Source: Terfezia claveryi (taxonomy: Eukaryota; Ascomycota; Pezizomycetes; Pezizales; Pezizaceae). Taken from it: a DNA stretch of 64,000 nt. Made by a program: the position numbers and the translations under genes. Location of the stretch: the NCBI GenBank assembly GCA_015179025.1, contig WHUX01000086.1, positions 1 to 64,000 of the forward strand, read 5' to 3'. Positions 1-9,985 of the stretch are shown piece by piece. Under the pieces are notes generated by a model. The model did no database searches. It was not told the origin of the DNA and saw only the letters and a list, made by a program, of their open reading frames with translations. Positions within the stretch are counted from its first letter, which is position 1; each line of letters starts with the position of its first letter.

Positions 1-915
1 CCTCCATGGTCTTCCTAGAACAATTGTATCACACCGTGGGTCTCAATTCATCTCTCACTTTTGGAAAGCTCTCTGTCAAGTGCTTAAGATTCAACCTCTC
101 CTGTCCACACCATTTCACCCTCAAACTGACGGCCAGACCGAACGAGTCAATGCCACACTAGAACAATATTTACGGGTGTATGTTAATTATTTGCAGGATG
201 ACTGGGAGAACTGGTTGCATCTCGCCGAGTTTGCAGCTAATAATCAAGCTTCTGAAACAACTGGGTCATCTCCCTTCTTTGCAAATTATGGTTATGACCC
301 ACTGTGGCAATTTGATTTCGAGGAAAAGCCCATACGACCTGATGAGCGGAGTGCTATAGAGGTGGCCGGGAAGATCAAGGAAATAACGGAACACTTACAA
401 AACGAGATGGCTAGGGCACAGGCACGGCAACAGGAGCAAGCAGACAAAGGACGAGATAATGCTCCAGTATTCAAGGAGGGAGATCTGGTTTGGTTTAATA
501 GCCAGCACATTACAACACAACGGCCAAGTAGAAAGCTCGACCATAAACGGATTGGCCCTACAAGATCACAAAGGTCATATCCCCCTATGCATACGAACTC
601 GACTTCCCCGCTAGTGTGCATTATCATCGAGTCCAGCATGTTTCACTTCTCGACCCGGCAAACAATAATCCCCTACCTGGGCAATACAATCCCCCACCTC
701 CACCAGTGATAGTTGATAATGAGGAAGAGTGGCATGTGGAAGAAATCTTGGATTCTCGTCTTCGGAGGAAGAAATTAGAGTACTTAGTGAAATGGGTAGG
801 GTTTGAAAGACCAGACTGGGAACCGGCAACAAACATCAACAAACTCAAGGCTATTGATGACTTCCACAGGCGAAATCTGAGCAAACCAGGACCATTGCCG
901 GAAGATGAAGACTAA
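1..915 (+). pseudogene. Gypsy A: end of pol (integrase second half and chromodomain)
   Basis: The window opens inside the integrase of a Ty3/Gypsy polyprotein. One frame runs from position 2 to about 550 and holds the third catalytic region (HPQTDGQTERVN, with its Glu) and the integrase C-terminal region. After a one-base shift near 550 a second frame continues with HYHRVQHVS, a proline run and a chromodomain (about 720-885; EEWHVEEILDS, YLVKWVGF, DWEPATN), ending at TAA 913-915. The chromodomain marks the element as a chromovirus; in that group it tethers integrase to modified histone tails. The codon at 32-34 gives VSHRGSQF where the family has VSDRGSQF, so the second catalytic Asp is His. 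With the shift, the copy is inactive. The 5' part lies outside the window. Confidence 0.9.
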
Positions 916-961
916 GCCTCAAGGGACTTCGGCTGTAAGGAGGGGATATTATCACGGCGTT

Positions 962-1151
962 AATTTACTTGCGAGCTATTTGACACCCGAACAGGCTTGT
1001 TCGAGTGTCAGCACGGTATTTGAATTTACTTGCGAGCTATTTGACAACCGAACAGGCTTGTTCGAGTGTCAGCACGGTATTTGAATTTACTTGCGAGATA
1101 TTTGACACCCGAACAGGCTTGTTCGAGTGTCAGCAGGCTTGTTCGAGTGTC
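962..1151 (+). repeat. 61-bp tandem repeat (3 copies) with 28-bp palindromes
   Basis: Three units start near 962, 1023 and 1084. Each contains an inverted repeat GACACCCGAACA - GGCT - TGTTCGAGTGTC (982-1009, 1043-1070, 1104-1131); the middle copy has one change. A partial fourth half-palindrome follows at 1132-1151. The same palindrome occurs twice in each LTR of Gypsy B. Confidence 0.9.
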
Positions 1152-1190
1152 TTAATACTAGAAGGGATTAGAGAGGTGGATCGCGGAGTA

Positions 1191-1210
1191 TCACCTGCGA
1201 TCGCAGGTGA
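1191..1210. promoter_or_regulatory. Perfect 20-bp palindrome in LTR A
   Basis: TCACCTGCGA followed by its exact reverse complement TCGCAGGTGA. It lies 45 bp upstream of the TATA-like run. A very similar palindrome (TATCACCTGCG-A-CGCAGGTGATA) sits at 9106-9128 just before the 3' LTR of Gypsy B. A regulatory role is inferred only from position and symmetry. Confidence 0.6.
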
Positions 1211-1441
1211 CGTCAAGTTAGTCGGGCGCCACTCCTTTGGCCACGGCAATCGTGTATATAGGAAGCCTTAGTTGTCGTTTCTTGTTCTTGTTCCTTACGC
1301 AACGTCTTGTATTATAACCTTGGTAATACAGACTCTGCCTTTTGTCTTGATACTTCAATCTACAGTTATAGTCTCGTCTTCGTGCGCTCCTTGGAGTCAC
1401 GTCTTTAGTTATAGCCACAGCCAACGACTTACGCCGTTACA

Positions 1442-1819
1442 GGTAAGAGGCAAGAGAGGCAGAGGGCATGGGATATGAGACATGCGGAAGCAGTTGCCGC
1501 GTGTGTCAAGGGAGGTAGCTGGGCTGCAGAGACAAGGTGAGGCAAGGCAAGGAGGTGTACAAGGGAGATGCACCAACGTAGAGAGAAGCAAAGCCCTGTA
1601 TTAGATATACAAGACATTGGATAGGGATCCAATGAGAGGGCGGAGAGAGCGCACTATATATACAGGCTTCCTTCCTGGCTGGCCAAGGCCACCAGAAGGA
1701 ATATGGTTCCTGAGACCCCTTATCTCGGGAGCTGAGATAACCACGATAACCAACACGGAATAACAGTCATAACAAGAATCGGACTCGCAGAACTAGGCTA
1801 GGAGGGGATGGTTGTGACA
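1442..1819 (-). repeat. Element D: partial LTR of the B family, minus strand
   Basis: The reverse complement starts TGTCACAACC at 1819 and follows the B LTR: a TATA-like region, the block ending CTTGTATA, and the CCTTGACACACGCGGCAACTGC block. It stops at 1442 where LTR A ends, so about 190 bp of the LTR must lie beyond element A, outside the window. It joins Gypsy G internal sequence directly at 1820, so D was inserted into G and A into D. Whether D is a full element or a solo LTR cannot be told. Confidence 0.8.
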
Positions 1820-3610
1820 CTGAGAGGGGCATACAACTTTATACGAATTGCTGAGGAAGAGGAGTAGAAAACTACCTTCTAGATACAATATGGCTATTTT
1901 GAGTATAATGTGATACCTTTTGGCCTAACCAATGCCTCTGCCTCTTTTCAGTACTTTATCAATGATATTCTGCAGGACTTTCTTGATATATTTTGCTCTG
2001 TCTACCTAGACAATATTCTCATCTACTCAGATACTCTAGCAAAATACAAGATCCATGTCTAACAAGTACTGGAGAAGCTAGAGGAAGCTGGGTTATATCT
2101 GAAGCCGGAAAAGTGCGAGTTCTATATACAGAAGGTCAAGTATTTGGGGCTGATTATTATTACAGAGAGCATCCAGATAGACCCTGCAAAGGTTGAAGCA
2201 ATCCAGGAATGGGAAACTCCTACTAATCTCAAAGATGTTCAGGCCTTCCTGGGATTTACTAACTTCTATCGCCCGTTCATTCTAGAATATTCAAAAATCA
2301 TGGCACCACTAACAGTATTGATTAAGACTAAGGGTATGGAAAGAGGCTAATGCTTCCAGTAGAGTCTAGAAGTTCAGTCTACCTTCAAAAAGCTCTTGCA
2401 GGAAGCCTTCTGCTCAGCCCTAATCCTAACCTACTTTGACTCTAATAGTGAGTATATTATAGAAATAAATGCCTCTAACTATATTTCTGCTAGAATTCTA
2501 TTCTAGTACATTAATAGTATTCTCTACCTAGTGGCCTATTTTTCCAAAAAGTACTCTCTGACAGGGTATAATTATGAGATCTATGACAAAGAATTAATGG
2601 TCATTATACTGAGGGCATTCGAGGAATAGAAACTATACCTGGAATCGGCAAAAGGGGTTATCAAGGTCCTCTCTGACTATAAAAACGTGGAATACTTCAC
2701 AACTACTAAGTTGCTGAATTACTAGCAGGTTAGGTAGTCAGAATTCCTATCCTATTTTAACTTCAAGATCAGGTATTAGCCTAGAAAGGTTGGGGGTAAG
2801 CTGGATGCACTAACCAGGATATCAGGAGATCTCCCTAAAGGAGGGGATAAAAGGCTTAAGTACCAGAATCAGGTGGTAGTACTAAAACCTCAAAATCTTG
2901 ATCTAGTAGCCAATACTCTTGCTGCTGTAGACGCCAGAGCTAACCTCCATCTGCAGATACAATAGATGCATACAGAGGACCCCCTGGTCAAGGACATAAT
3001 TGCTGCAGTGGAAGTCTAGATAGTGCTATTATACCAAGATCTCTCTAGCTAAATGCACCATACAAGATGGCCTTCTATACTACATGGACTACTTCTATAT
3101 ATCTATAGACGACGGAGTATGTCTAAGGCTGATTAAAAAGTACCATAATACCTTGGCTGCAGGTCACTCTGGAGTACTTAAAATGTTAGAACTACTTGCT
3201 AGGCAATATATATAGATCAACTAGCAGAAGGAGGTAGAATGGTATATATAGAATTGCCATATCTATAAGTATGTAAAACCTACTTATCATGCTCTATATG
3301 GGACCCAGAAGCCCTTAGAAATCCTGGATCAGTCCTAGCAACACCTAACTATAGACTTTATAACTGGGTTGCTGGAGGACTTAGAATTCAATACCATCTT
3401 GATAGTAGTGGATCAGCTAACAAAAATGAGACATATGATACCTTGCTAGGATACCTGCTCCACCCTAGAGCTAGCCAATCTCTACCTTACCAGTGTGTTC
3501 CGGTATCATGGTCTTCCCAAATCTATTATATCCAACTACAGGCCTCAGTTCACCTTGGAATTCTGGAAAGCATTCTACGAGCTTTTGAGGATCAAGATAA
3601 GCCTCTCAAT
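1820..3610 (+). pseudogene. Gypsy G, segment 1: decayed RT, RNase H and integrase
   Basis: This segment aligns collinearly with Gypsy B from about 6477 to 8240, from mid-RT through RNase H and the integrase zinc-finger and core regions. It is riddled with stops, mostly TAG where B has TGG or CAG (for example 1865-1867 against 6522-6524, 2627-2629 against 7263-7265, 2505-2507 against 7143-7145). The RT catalytic motif reads YLDN at 2003-2014 instead of YLDD. The pattern is that of RIP, C-to-T at CpA on either strand. The segment ends exactly at the TSD of Gypsy B (TCAAT, 3606-3610) and resumes at 9823. Confidence 0.92.
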
Positions 3611-4175
3611 TGTCACAACCATGTTCTTAGCCTTGATTTGACACTCGAACAGGCTTGTTCGGGTGTCGTGCTGTTTTGACACTCGAACAGGCTTGTTCGG
3701 GTGTCATTGATGGGTTATCGTTACCTTGCTTGGCTTCCAAGATAAGGGAAGCTTATTCCTTCCGTTGCCCTGGCCCAGAATTATGTATATATAGCCCCTG
3801 TCCCTCGTACTGTCGTTGGATCCCTATCCAACGTCTTGTATACCCAATACAGGACCTTGCTTCCCCCAACCCTTGTGCACCTCCCTTGTGCACATCCTTG
3901 TCTCGAACATACAACTCTGCAGTACAGCTGCCTCCCTTGACACACGCGGCAACTGCCTCCGCGTGTCTCGTGCCCCTTGCCCTCTACCTCTCTTGCCTCT
4001 TGCCCTTGCCTCCCCCGTCCTAGTCTTCCCCTAGTCACACACGTAGCGTTCCTACGTGTGTCTTACCCTAGCCTTTCCCCAGATCACACACGTAGCGCTC
4101 CTACATGTGCGGTTGCCCCTTGCCACTTCCCCGGCGTACCCCTTAGTCGCCTTGTCCCCCAGAGCCGTCGTCACA
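3611..4175 (+). repeat. 5' LTR of Gypsy B
   Basis: Starts TGTCACAACC and ends CGTCGTCACA. It contains two palindromes (3640-3667 and 3678-3705) and a TATA box (TATATATAG, 3785-3793) that probably drives element transcription. It matches the 3' LTR along its whole length. Confidence 0.95.
3640..3705. promoter_or_regulatory. Paired 28-bp palindromes in the B 5' LTR
   Basis: Two copies, 38 bp apart, of GACACTCGAACA - GGCT - TGTTCGGGTGTC: 12-bp arms with one G:T-type mismatch and a 4-base centre. The 3' LTR has the same pair at 9287-9314 and 9325-9352. They lie about 80-145 bp upstream of the TATA box, where an upstream activating site would be expected. Confidence 0.8.
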
Positions 4176-4203
4176 CTACGTTGGATCTTTCAGACCAACC
4201 GGT

Positions 4204-5337
4204 ATGATGTCCGCGAACATTCCACTACCCGCCGATAGATTCGCAGCCTGGAGGGCGACTCCAATTCCATCAGACCCGACAGAACTATCAGCATACCGAA
4301 GAACTGTGATCGAAATATTCACAGAGACTTATGCCATTGGCGAACAACAAGGAGCGGACCTTCAGAAAGCCGAAAAGCGAATCCGAGAAGCCGAAGACGA
4401 AATAACCCTCCTTCGAGAAGATGCAGCAGAGGACAGGATAACCATCCGGAGACTGACTCGTGCCTTGGACCTGGCCGACGGTCCAAAGAACCAGAAAACA
4501 CAAGACCTACCAACCCCACCCAAGTTTAATGGGGACCGGGGCCGGTTACGAGCATGGAAGAACTCTGTGCAAATAAAACTCTCTGGGGACTCGGCGAAGT
4601 TCCCCACTGTCCACCACTAGCTCTCATACATCTATGGCCTCCTGGAGGGTAAGGCCATGGACCAGGTACAGCCCTTCATCAAGGCAACAGAGATTGATCT
4701 AGTAGATATCCCGGCACTAATGACAATCTTGGACCGAGCCTTCGGGGACCCGGATCCTAAAGGAACTGCCAGCAGGGCCCTGCGAGACCTCAAGCAAAAG
4801 CACAATGAACTATCAACCTATGTTGCCGAGTTCTCCAGGCTGGCAGCAGAGCTCAATTGGAATAACGAAGCCAAGCTTGACCAGTTCAAAGACGGGCTTA
4901 CCTTCGAGCTGAAAAAGGCTCTGGTCTACTGCCCACCGACCAAGACCCTGGAGGAACTTATTGAGCAAGCTAGCTGGGTGGAACAGCAGACAGCGGCACT
5001 AAGAGCCCCCCAAAAGACACTCCCGACCTCGACTCCCCGTACCCCCTTCCCGATAGCATGCACCCAACAACAACCCACACCGGTCAACAAGCCTGCACAC
5101 CCCTCCCTAGTAGCGGGTGGGGCTGCCCCCATGGACCTGTCAGCAGGTAGACCTCGTCTTACCCAGGAGGAAAGGGACCGTCGCCACACTCAGGGTTTGT
5201 GCATTGTATGCGGAAAGGGGGACCATTTCATCGCAGCGTGCCCCCTTCAAAAAAACCGCTCGATGGCCGTCCACGCCATCTCCGAATCCAGGATCGAGGA
5301 GGTTGACGAGTCGGGAAAAGCTCTGTCCCTTGCCTAG
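4204..5337 (+). pseudogene. Gypsy B gag (capsid and CCHC nucleocapsid), one nonsense codon
   Basis: Gag forms the virus-like particle and packages the RNA. The ORF starts ATGATG 29 bp after the LTR and runs to TAG 5335-5337, with a single in-frame TAG at 4618-4620 where the context suggests Trp (TGG to TAG, RIP-like). An acidic, charged N-terminal coiled-coil region (about residues 40-90) precedes the retrotransposon gag core (YIYGLLEGKA, LDRAFGDPDP, YVAEFSRLAAEL). The C-terminal knuckle CIVCGKGDHFIAAC fits C-X2-C-X4-H-X4-C (about 5200-5241). The last codons contain a -1 frameshift signal leading into pol. Apart from the one stop, the 377-codon length is normal for chromovirus gag. Confidence 0.9.
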
Positions 5338-5358
5338 TTACTGACACTAGCAAGGGAC
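5313..5358 (+). promoter_or_regulatory. -1 programmed ribosomal frameshift signal, gag to pol (Gypsy B)
   Basis: The heptamer G GGA AAA (5313-5319) is in the exact gag phase required for X XXY YYZ slippage. Five bases later a stem-loop starts: 5325-5332 pairs with 5351-5358, one bulged C at 5333, then 5334-5338 pairs with 5346-5350, with a 7-base loop at 5339-5345. The gag stop (5335-5337) lies inside the stem. Slipping back one base puts ribosomes into the frame that stays open from 5319 through the protease. Seen directly in sequence; function is inferred from the standard model of -1 frameshifting. Confidence 0.85.
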
Positions 5359-7358
5359 CTGCCCCAGGCCATTTGTCTTTGTCTGCATTTTCTGTTTTTT
5401 CCGCTGTTGATGAATCTCACTTGTTCAGCGAGCATTTTGTTGTATCTATCTCCCTCAGAATCAATGATAGAACAATCAATACATCAGCACTTATAGATTG
5501 CGGAGCTTCAGGAATTGCATTCATTGACCAATCCTTTGTCAGTAAATTCTCTATACCCACGTCCAAGCTCAAAACCCCCCATGTCCTGGATGTCATTGAC
5601 GGTCGACCCATCTCCTCCGGAGATATCACCGATATTGCGTGCTTGTCTGCCCTGGTGGGGGATCACTTTGAGGCCAACCTCCCCATGTTCGTCACTAAGC
5701 TAAAATACCCAATTGTCCTCGGAATCCCCTGGCTCAGAATGCATGATGTATCGGTCAGCTTTGGCTTGTACACCCTGCAGTTCAATAGCTAGTATTGCCA
5801 AAAACACTGCGGAAATCCAAAGTCCACTGTTACTAGGCTGTGTGCCTTGCCACCCCCGATAACCCACCCGACCCAGTTGGTACCTCGGCATGCGCACCTC
5901 GATGCCAATCCCCCTGTTTCCCCAATTCCCCCTATTGTACCGCCTCCACAACCTCTGAATGTTAGCTTTATCGGAGCAGGGGCTTTCGCTTACCTCACCA
6001 GGAGGCACAAGCTGAAGGCTCACGCCCTGTCCATATATGAGGTAAACCGGGAGATTGACAAGACGAGGTCTAAGGAGGAGTGGAAGTCCATGGTCCTAGA
6101 CGAATACCACGAATTCATCGACCTGTTCTCAGAGAAGGCCGCAGAAAAGCTCGCACCCCACCGGCCATATGACCACACTATTCCGCTGATAGAGGGTAAG
6201 ACCCCCCTCTATGGGCCCCTCTACGGAATGTCCCGGTTAGAGCTGGAAGCTTTGAAGAAATACTTGGAGGAAAACCTCAACAAGAGCTTCATTCGCCATA
6301 GCTCCTCACCAGTGGGTGCCCCAGTGCTGTTCGTGAAGAAATCGGACGGCTCTCTCCGGTTGTGTGTCGATTACCGGGGCCTAAATGAGATAACGGTCAA
6401 AAACAGGTACCCCCTACCTCTGATCCAGGAGACATTAGCCAGGCTTTCCAAGGCAAAATGGTTCACCAAATTGGACTTGCGAGGGGCGTACAACCTGGTA
6501 CGGATCGCCGAAGGGGAGGAGTGGAAAACGGCCTTCCGGACACGTTACGGCCACTTCGAGTACAACGTCATGCCCTTTGGCCTAACCAACGCCCCTGCCT
6601 TCTTCCAGCACTTCATCAATGACACCTTACGGGACTTTCTGGATGTGTTCTGTACGGCCTACCTTGATGATATCTTGATTTATTCAGATACCCTAGCAGA
6701 GCACAAGATTCATGTCCGGCAGGTATTGGAGAAGCTGGAGCAAGCTGGGTTGTACCTCAAGTCCGAGAAATATGAATTCCATGTGCAGGAGGTTAAGTAT
6801 CTAGGGTTGATCATCACCACGGAAGGTATTAGAATGGACCCCACCAAGGTCACCGCCGTTCAGGAATGGGAAATCCCAGCAAATCTCAAGGATGTTCAGG
6901 CCTTCCTAGGATTCGCCAACTTCTACCGACGGTTCATTCTAGGATATTCCAAGATCGTGGCCCCCCTCACAGCCCTGACCAAAAAAGACCGGCGATTCCA
7001 CTGGAGTCCAGAAGCCCAATCCGCCTTCCAGAACCTCAAGGAAGCCTTCTGCTCAGCACCCATACTGGCCCACTTTAATCCCGATAGTGAGTGTATCGTG
7101 GAAACGGATGCCTCCGACTATGTCTCTGCTGGAATCCTGTCCCAGTATGTCAATGGAGTCCTCCACCCGGTGGCCTATTTCTCCAAAAAGCACTCCTCGG
7201 CGGAGTGTAATTACGAGATCTATGATAAGGAATTAATAGCCATTGTCCGAGCTTTTGAGGAATGGAGGCATCACCTGGAGTCAGCCAAGGGGATCATCGA
7301 GGTGCTATCCGATCATAAGAATCTTGAGTACTTCACCACCACTAAGCTGCTGAACTGA
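5319..7358 (+). pseudogene. Gypsy B pol, first part: protease, reverse transcriptase, RNase H
   Basis: Pol is in the -1 frame relative to gag. The aspartic protease motif LIDCGASG lies near 5494-5520. TAG 5790-5792 interrupts the protease-RT linker; the frame then continues to TGA 7356-7358. RT motifs include LRLCVDYRGLNEIT, TKLDLRGAYN and the catalytic YLDDILIY near 6660-6684. The RNase H region has ETDASDYVSAG, YDKELIAIV and VLSDHKNLEYF. The TGA falls in the RNase H tail (LLN-stop-RQARWSEF) where CGA-to-TGA would explain it, and reading continues in frame until a one-base loss near 7432; the older copy G keeps the extra base (T at 2797). The product would copy the element RNA into DNA. Confidence 0.93.
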
Positions 7359-7369
7359 CGGCAGGCTAG

Positions 7370-9025
7370 GTGGTCGGAGTTCTTATCTCGATTCAACTTC
7401 AAGATCAAGTATCGGCCTGGAAAAGCTGGGGGAAGCCGGACGCACTGACCAGGAGATCAGGAGACCTCCCTAAAGGGGGGGATGAAAGGCTGAAGTACCA
7501 AAATCAGGTGGTACTGAAACCTGATAATCTCGATCTGGCGGCCAATAGCCCTATTGTGACTGATGCTGATGCTGATGCGAACTCCAGAGTAGATCTCCTT
7601 CTGCGGATACAATGGGCATATGCGGAGGATGACCTGGTTAAGGATATAATCGCCGCAGTGGAGTCTGGACAGCGCCGTCACACCAAGATTTCCCTAGCCG
7701 AGTGCACTACTCAGGACGGCCTCCTATACTACCTAGATCGGCTCTATATACCTGAAGGGGAGCTGCGGATGCAGCTGATCAAGGAACACCATGATACCCT
7801 GGCTGCGGGTCATCCTGGGGTAGCTAAAACGTTGGAGCTGCTAGCTAGGCAATATACATGGTTTGACCAACGGAAGGAGGTGGAGCGGTACATACGGAAC
7901 TGCCATGTTTGCAAGCGTGCTAAGCCTACCCGTCATGCTCCTTATGGGACCCTGAAGCCCCTGGAGATCCCAGACCAACCTTGGCAACACCTAACCATGG
8001 ACTTTGTGACTGGGTTGCCGGAGGATTCGGGGTTTAACGCTATTCTTATGGTAGTAGACCGATTGACCAAAATGAGGCATGTTATACCTTGCCATGATAC
8101 CTGTTCTGCCCGGGACCTCGCCGGCCTCTACCTCAACCATGTATTCCGCTACCATGGTCTCCCCAAGTCTGTCGTCTCGGATCGCGGCCCCCAATTCGTC
8201 TCGGACTTCTGGAAGGTATTCTGCGAGCTTCTGGGAATCAATGTACACCTCTCCACGGCGTATCACCCCCAAACAGATGGTCAGTCCGAGCGAATAAATG
8301 CAATCATGGAGCAGTACCTGAGAGCATACGTCAATTACCAGCAAAACAACTGGGTTTCGCTGCTGGCAACCTGTAAGTTTGCCGCTAACAACCATTTCTC
8401 GGAGTCTCTAAAAACCTCCCCGTTCCTGGCCAATTATGGCTGGCACCCTCGTTTCGTGGACTCTCTAGCACCTCTGCACAAGGCTAGGGAGAACACCCCA
8501 GCTAAGGAGTTCGCCACGAAGATTGCTGAGTTGCACTCCACCCTAAGAGCCGAACTGGTATATGCTCAAGCTAGGCAAGTGGAGTATGCCAACGGATCAC
8601 GGTTGCCAGCCCCCAGGTATCAGCCAGGAGATAAGGTGTGGCTCTCCAGCAGGCACTTCCGGACAGAACGGCCATCTCGCAAGCTCGACCATAAGTTCCT
8701 GGGTCCATTCGAGGTGGTGGCCGCTGTGGGCACTCATGCCTATCGATTGAGGTTCCCCAAGGACATCAAACGCTACCCGGTTGTACACGTATCGGAAATT
8801 AAGCCAGCGGCTGACGATCCCCTCCCAGGGCAGAAATACCCCCCACCCCCTCCAGTGGTTATCGAAGGTGAAGAGGAATAGGAGGTGGAGGAAGTGCTGG
8901 ACTCGCGAAAGAGGTATGGGCATCTGCAGTACAAGGTTAAATGGGTGGGGGACGAGGAGGCTACCTGGCAACCCGCTGAGGACCTGGAAAATGCTCAGGA
9001 TCTGGTCTCCCTGTTCCATCAGTGA
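7370..9025 (+). pseudogene. Gypsy B pol, second part: integrase and chromodomain
   Basis: In the frame following the one-base loss near 7432, the integrase has its HHCC zinc finger (HHDTLAAGH, then CHVCKRAK, about 7787-7923), catalytic regions TMDFVTGLP, VSDRGPQFVS and YHPQTDGQSERIN (D, D, E), and a C-terminal region (WLSSRHF, RKLDHKFLGPFEV). TAG 8879-8881 then interrupts the frame, which continues without shift into a chromodomain (VEEVLDSRKR, QYKVKWVGDEEATWQP) to TGA 9023-9025. All three integrase catalytic residues are retained. Confidence 0.93.
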
Positions 9026-9257
9026 TACTCGAGGAAGCCCCGTCCGGTTGAGTGATCTGCCCATGTTTGAGTTGGGGTTCTTGTCCTTGTTGTTGTTGTC
9101 TCTGTTATCACCTGCGACGCAGGTGATAGGTCTTTGTTGTTGTTTGGAGTTGGAGTCCTTGTCATTGCCTTTGTTGTTGTTGTTTCCTGTGTCGATTTTG
9201 CCGGTTGTTGTGCCCAAGCCTACTAGTCACTGGAGCTCCAGCCTAAAGGGGGGATAG
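9026..9257 (+). other. Gypsy B 3' untranslated region with palindrome and polypurine tract
   Basis: A T/G-rich spacer with repeated TTGTTG-type runs holds the palindrome TATCACCTGCG-A-CGCAGGTGATA at 9106-9128 (11-bp arms). It ends in the purine run AAAGGGGGGATAG (9245-9257) right before the 3' LTR, the expected plus-strand priming site. Copy G has a decayed version at the same place (about 16420-16604). Confidence 0.8.
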
Positions 9258-9822
9258 TGTCACAACCGTGTTCTTAGCCTTGATTTGACACTCTAACAGG
9301 CTTGTTCGGGTGTCATGCTGTTTTGACACTCGAACAGGCTTGTTCGGGTGTCGTTGATGGGTTATCGTTACCTTGCTTGGCTTCCGAGATGAGGGAAACT
9401 TATTCCTTCCATTGCCCTGACCCAGAATTATGTATATATAGCCCCTGTCCCTCGTACTGTCGTTGGATCCCTATCCAACGTCTTGTATACCCAATACAGG
9501 ACCTTGCTTCCCCCAGCGCTTATACACCTCCCTTGTGCACATCCTTGTCTCGAACATACAACTCTGCAGTACAGCTGCCTCCCTTGACATACGCGGCAAC
9601 TGCCTTCGCGTGTCTCGTGCCCCTTGCCCTCTGCCTCTCTTGCCTCTTGCCCTTGCCCCCCCCGTCCCAGTCTTCCCCTAGTCACACACGTAGCGTTCCT
9701 ACGTGTGTCTTACCCTAGCCTTTCCCCAGATCATACACGTAGCGCTCCTACGTGTGCGGTTGCCCCTTGCCACTTCCCCGGCGTACCTCTTGGTCGCCTT
9801 GTCCCCCAGAGCCGTCGTCACA
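9258..9822 (+). repeat. 3' LTR of Gypsy B
   Basis: 565 bp, TGTCACAACC to CGTCGTCACA, the same length as the 5' LTR. It contains palindromes at 9287-9314 (one arm mutated, CTCTAACA) and 9325-9352 and a TATA box near 9432. Followed by the target duplication TCAAT (9823-9827). Confidence 0.95.
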
Positions 9823-9985
9823 TCAATAGCCTACTACCCCCAAACTAATGGCTACTCAGAAAGGATAAATGCTATTATAGATCAATATCTGTAGGCCTAT
9901 ATCAACTACCAGCAGAATAACTAGATATTCTTATTAATAACCTGCAAGCTCACTACAAACAACTAGTTCTCAGAGTCCTTGAAAA
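9823..9985 (+). pseudogene. Gypsy G, segment 2: integrase core fragment
   Basis: Continues Gypsy G from the integrase HPQT region (compare Gypsy B 8258-8410), with TAG stops replacing CAG and TGG. It ends at the Copia C insertion; its last five bases GAAAA (9981-9985) are that element's target duplication. Confidence 0.9.

Larger units (their letters stand above)
950..1441 (+). repeat. 3' LTR of Gypsy A
   Basis: A purine-rich tract (937-947) follows the chromodomain stop, and the LTR begins at TATCACGGCGT and ends ACGCCGTTACA, imperfect inverted ends 492 bp apart. It contains a TATA-like run (1255-1260), three tandem 61-bp units with palindromes, and a separate 20-bp palindrome. The sequence changes abruptly at 1442 into an unrelated LTR in the opposite orientation, which fixes the right boundary; GGTAA (1442-1446) would be the target duplication. 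The partner 5' LTR is outside the window, so the boundaries are inferred from the ends alone. Confidence 0.75.
3611..9822 (+). mobile_element. Gypsy B: near-complete chromovirus LTR retrotransposon
   Basis: Two LTRs of equal length (565 bp; 3611-4175 and 9258-9822) bound gag and pol. The 5-bp target duplication TCAAT is present on both sides (3606-3610 and 9823-9827), and the flanks join into one continuous reading of Gypsy G. Domain order is gag-knuckle, protease, RT, RNase H, integrase, chromodomain. The breaks are few: TAG 4618-4620, TAG 5790-5792, TGA 7356-7358, a one-base loss near 7432, and TAG 8879-8881. The two LTRs differ at about nine places in their first 180 bp, almost all transitions, so this is not a brand-new insertion. 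Confidence 0.95.

Noticed and set aside
3640..3705. Resemblance of CGAACA...TGTTCG to bacterial LexA/DinR boxes
   Set aside because: Host is fungal and has no LexA; the spacing also differs. Similarity is coincidental.
3655..4207. Overlapping ORFs of 70-120 aa in LTR B (also 9302-9848)
   Set aside because: They lie inside LTRs, recur in both copies and cross functional LTR features; no family motifs.
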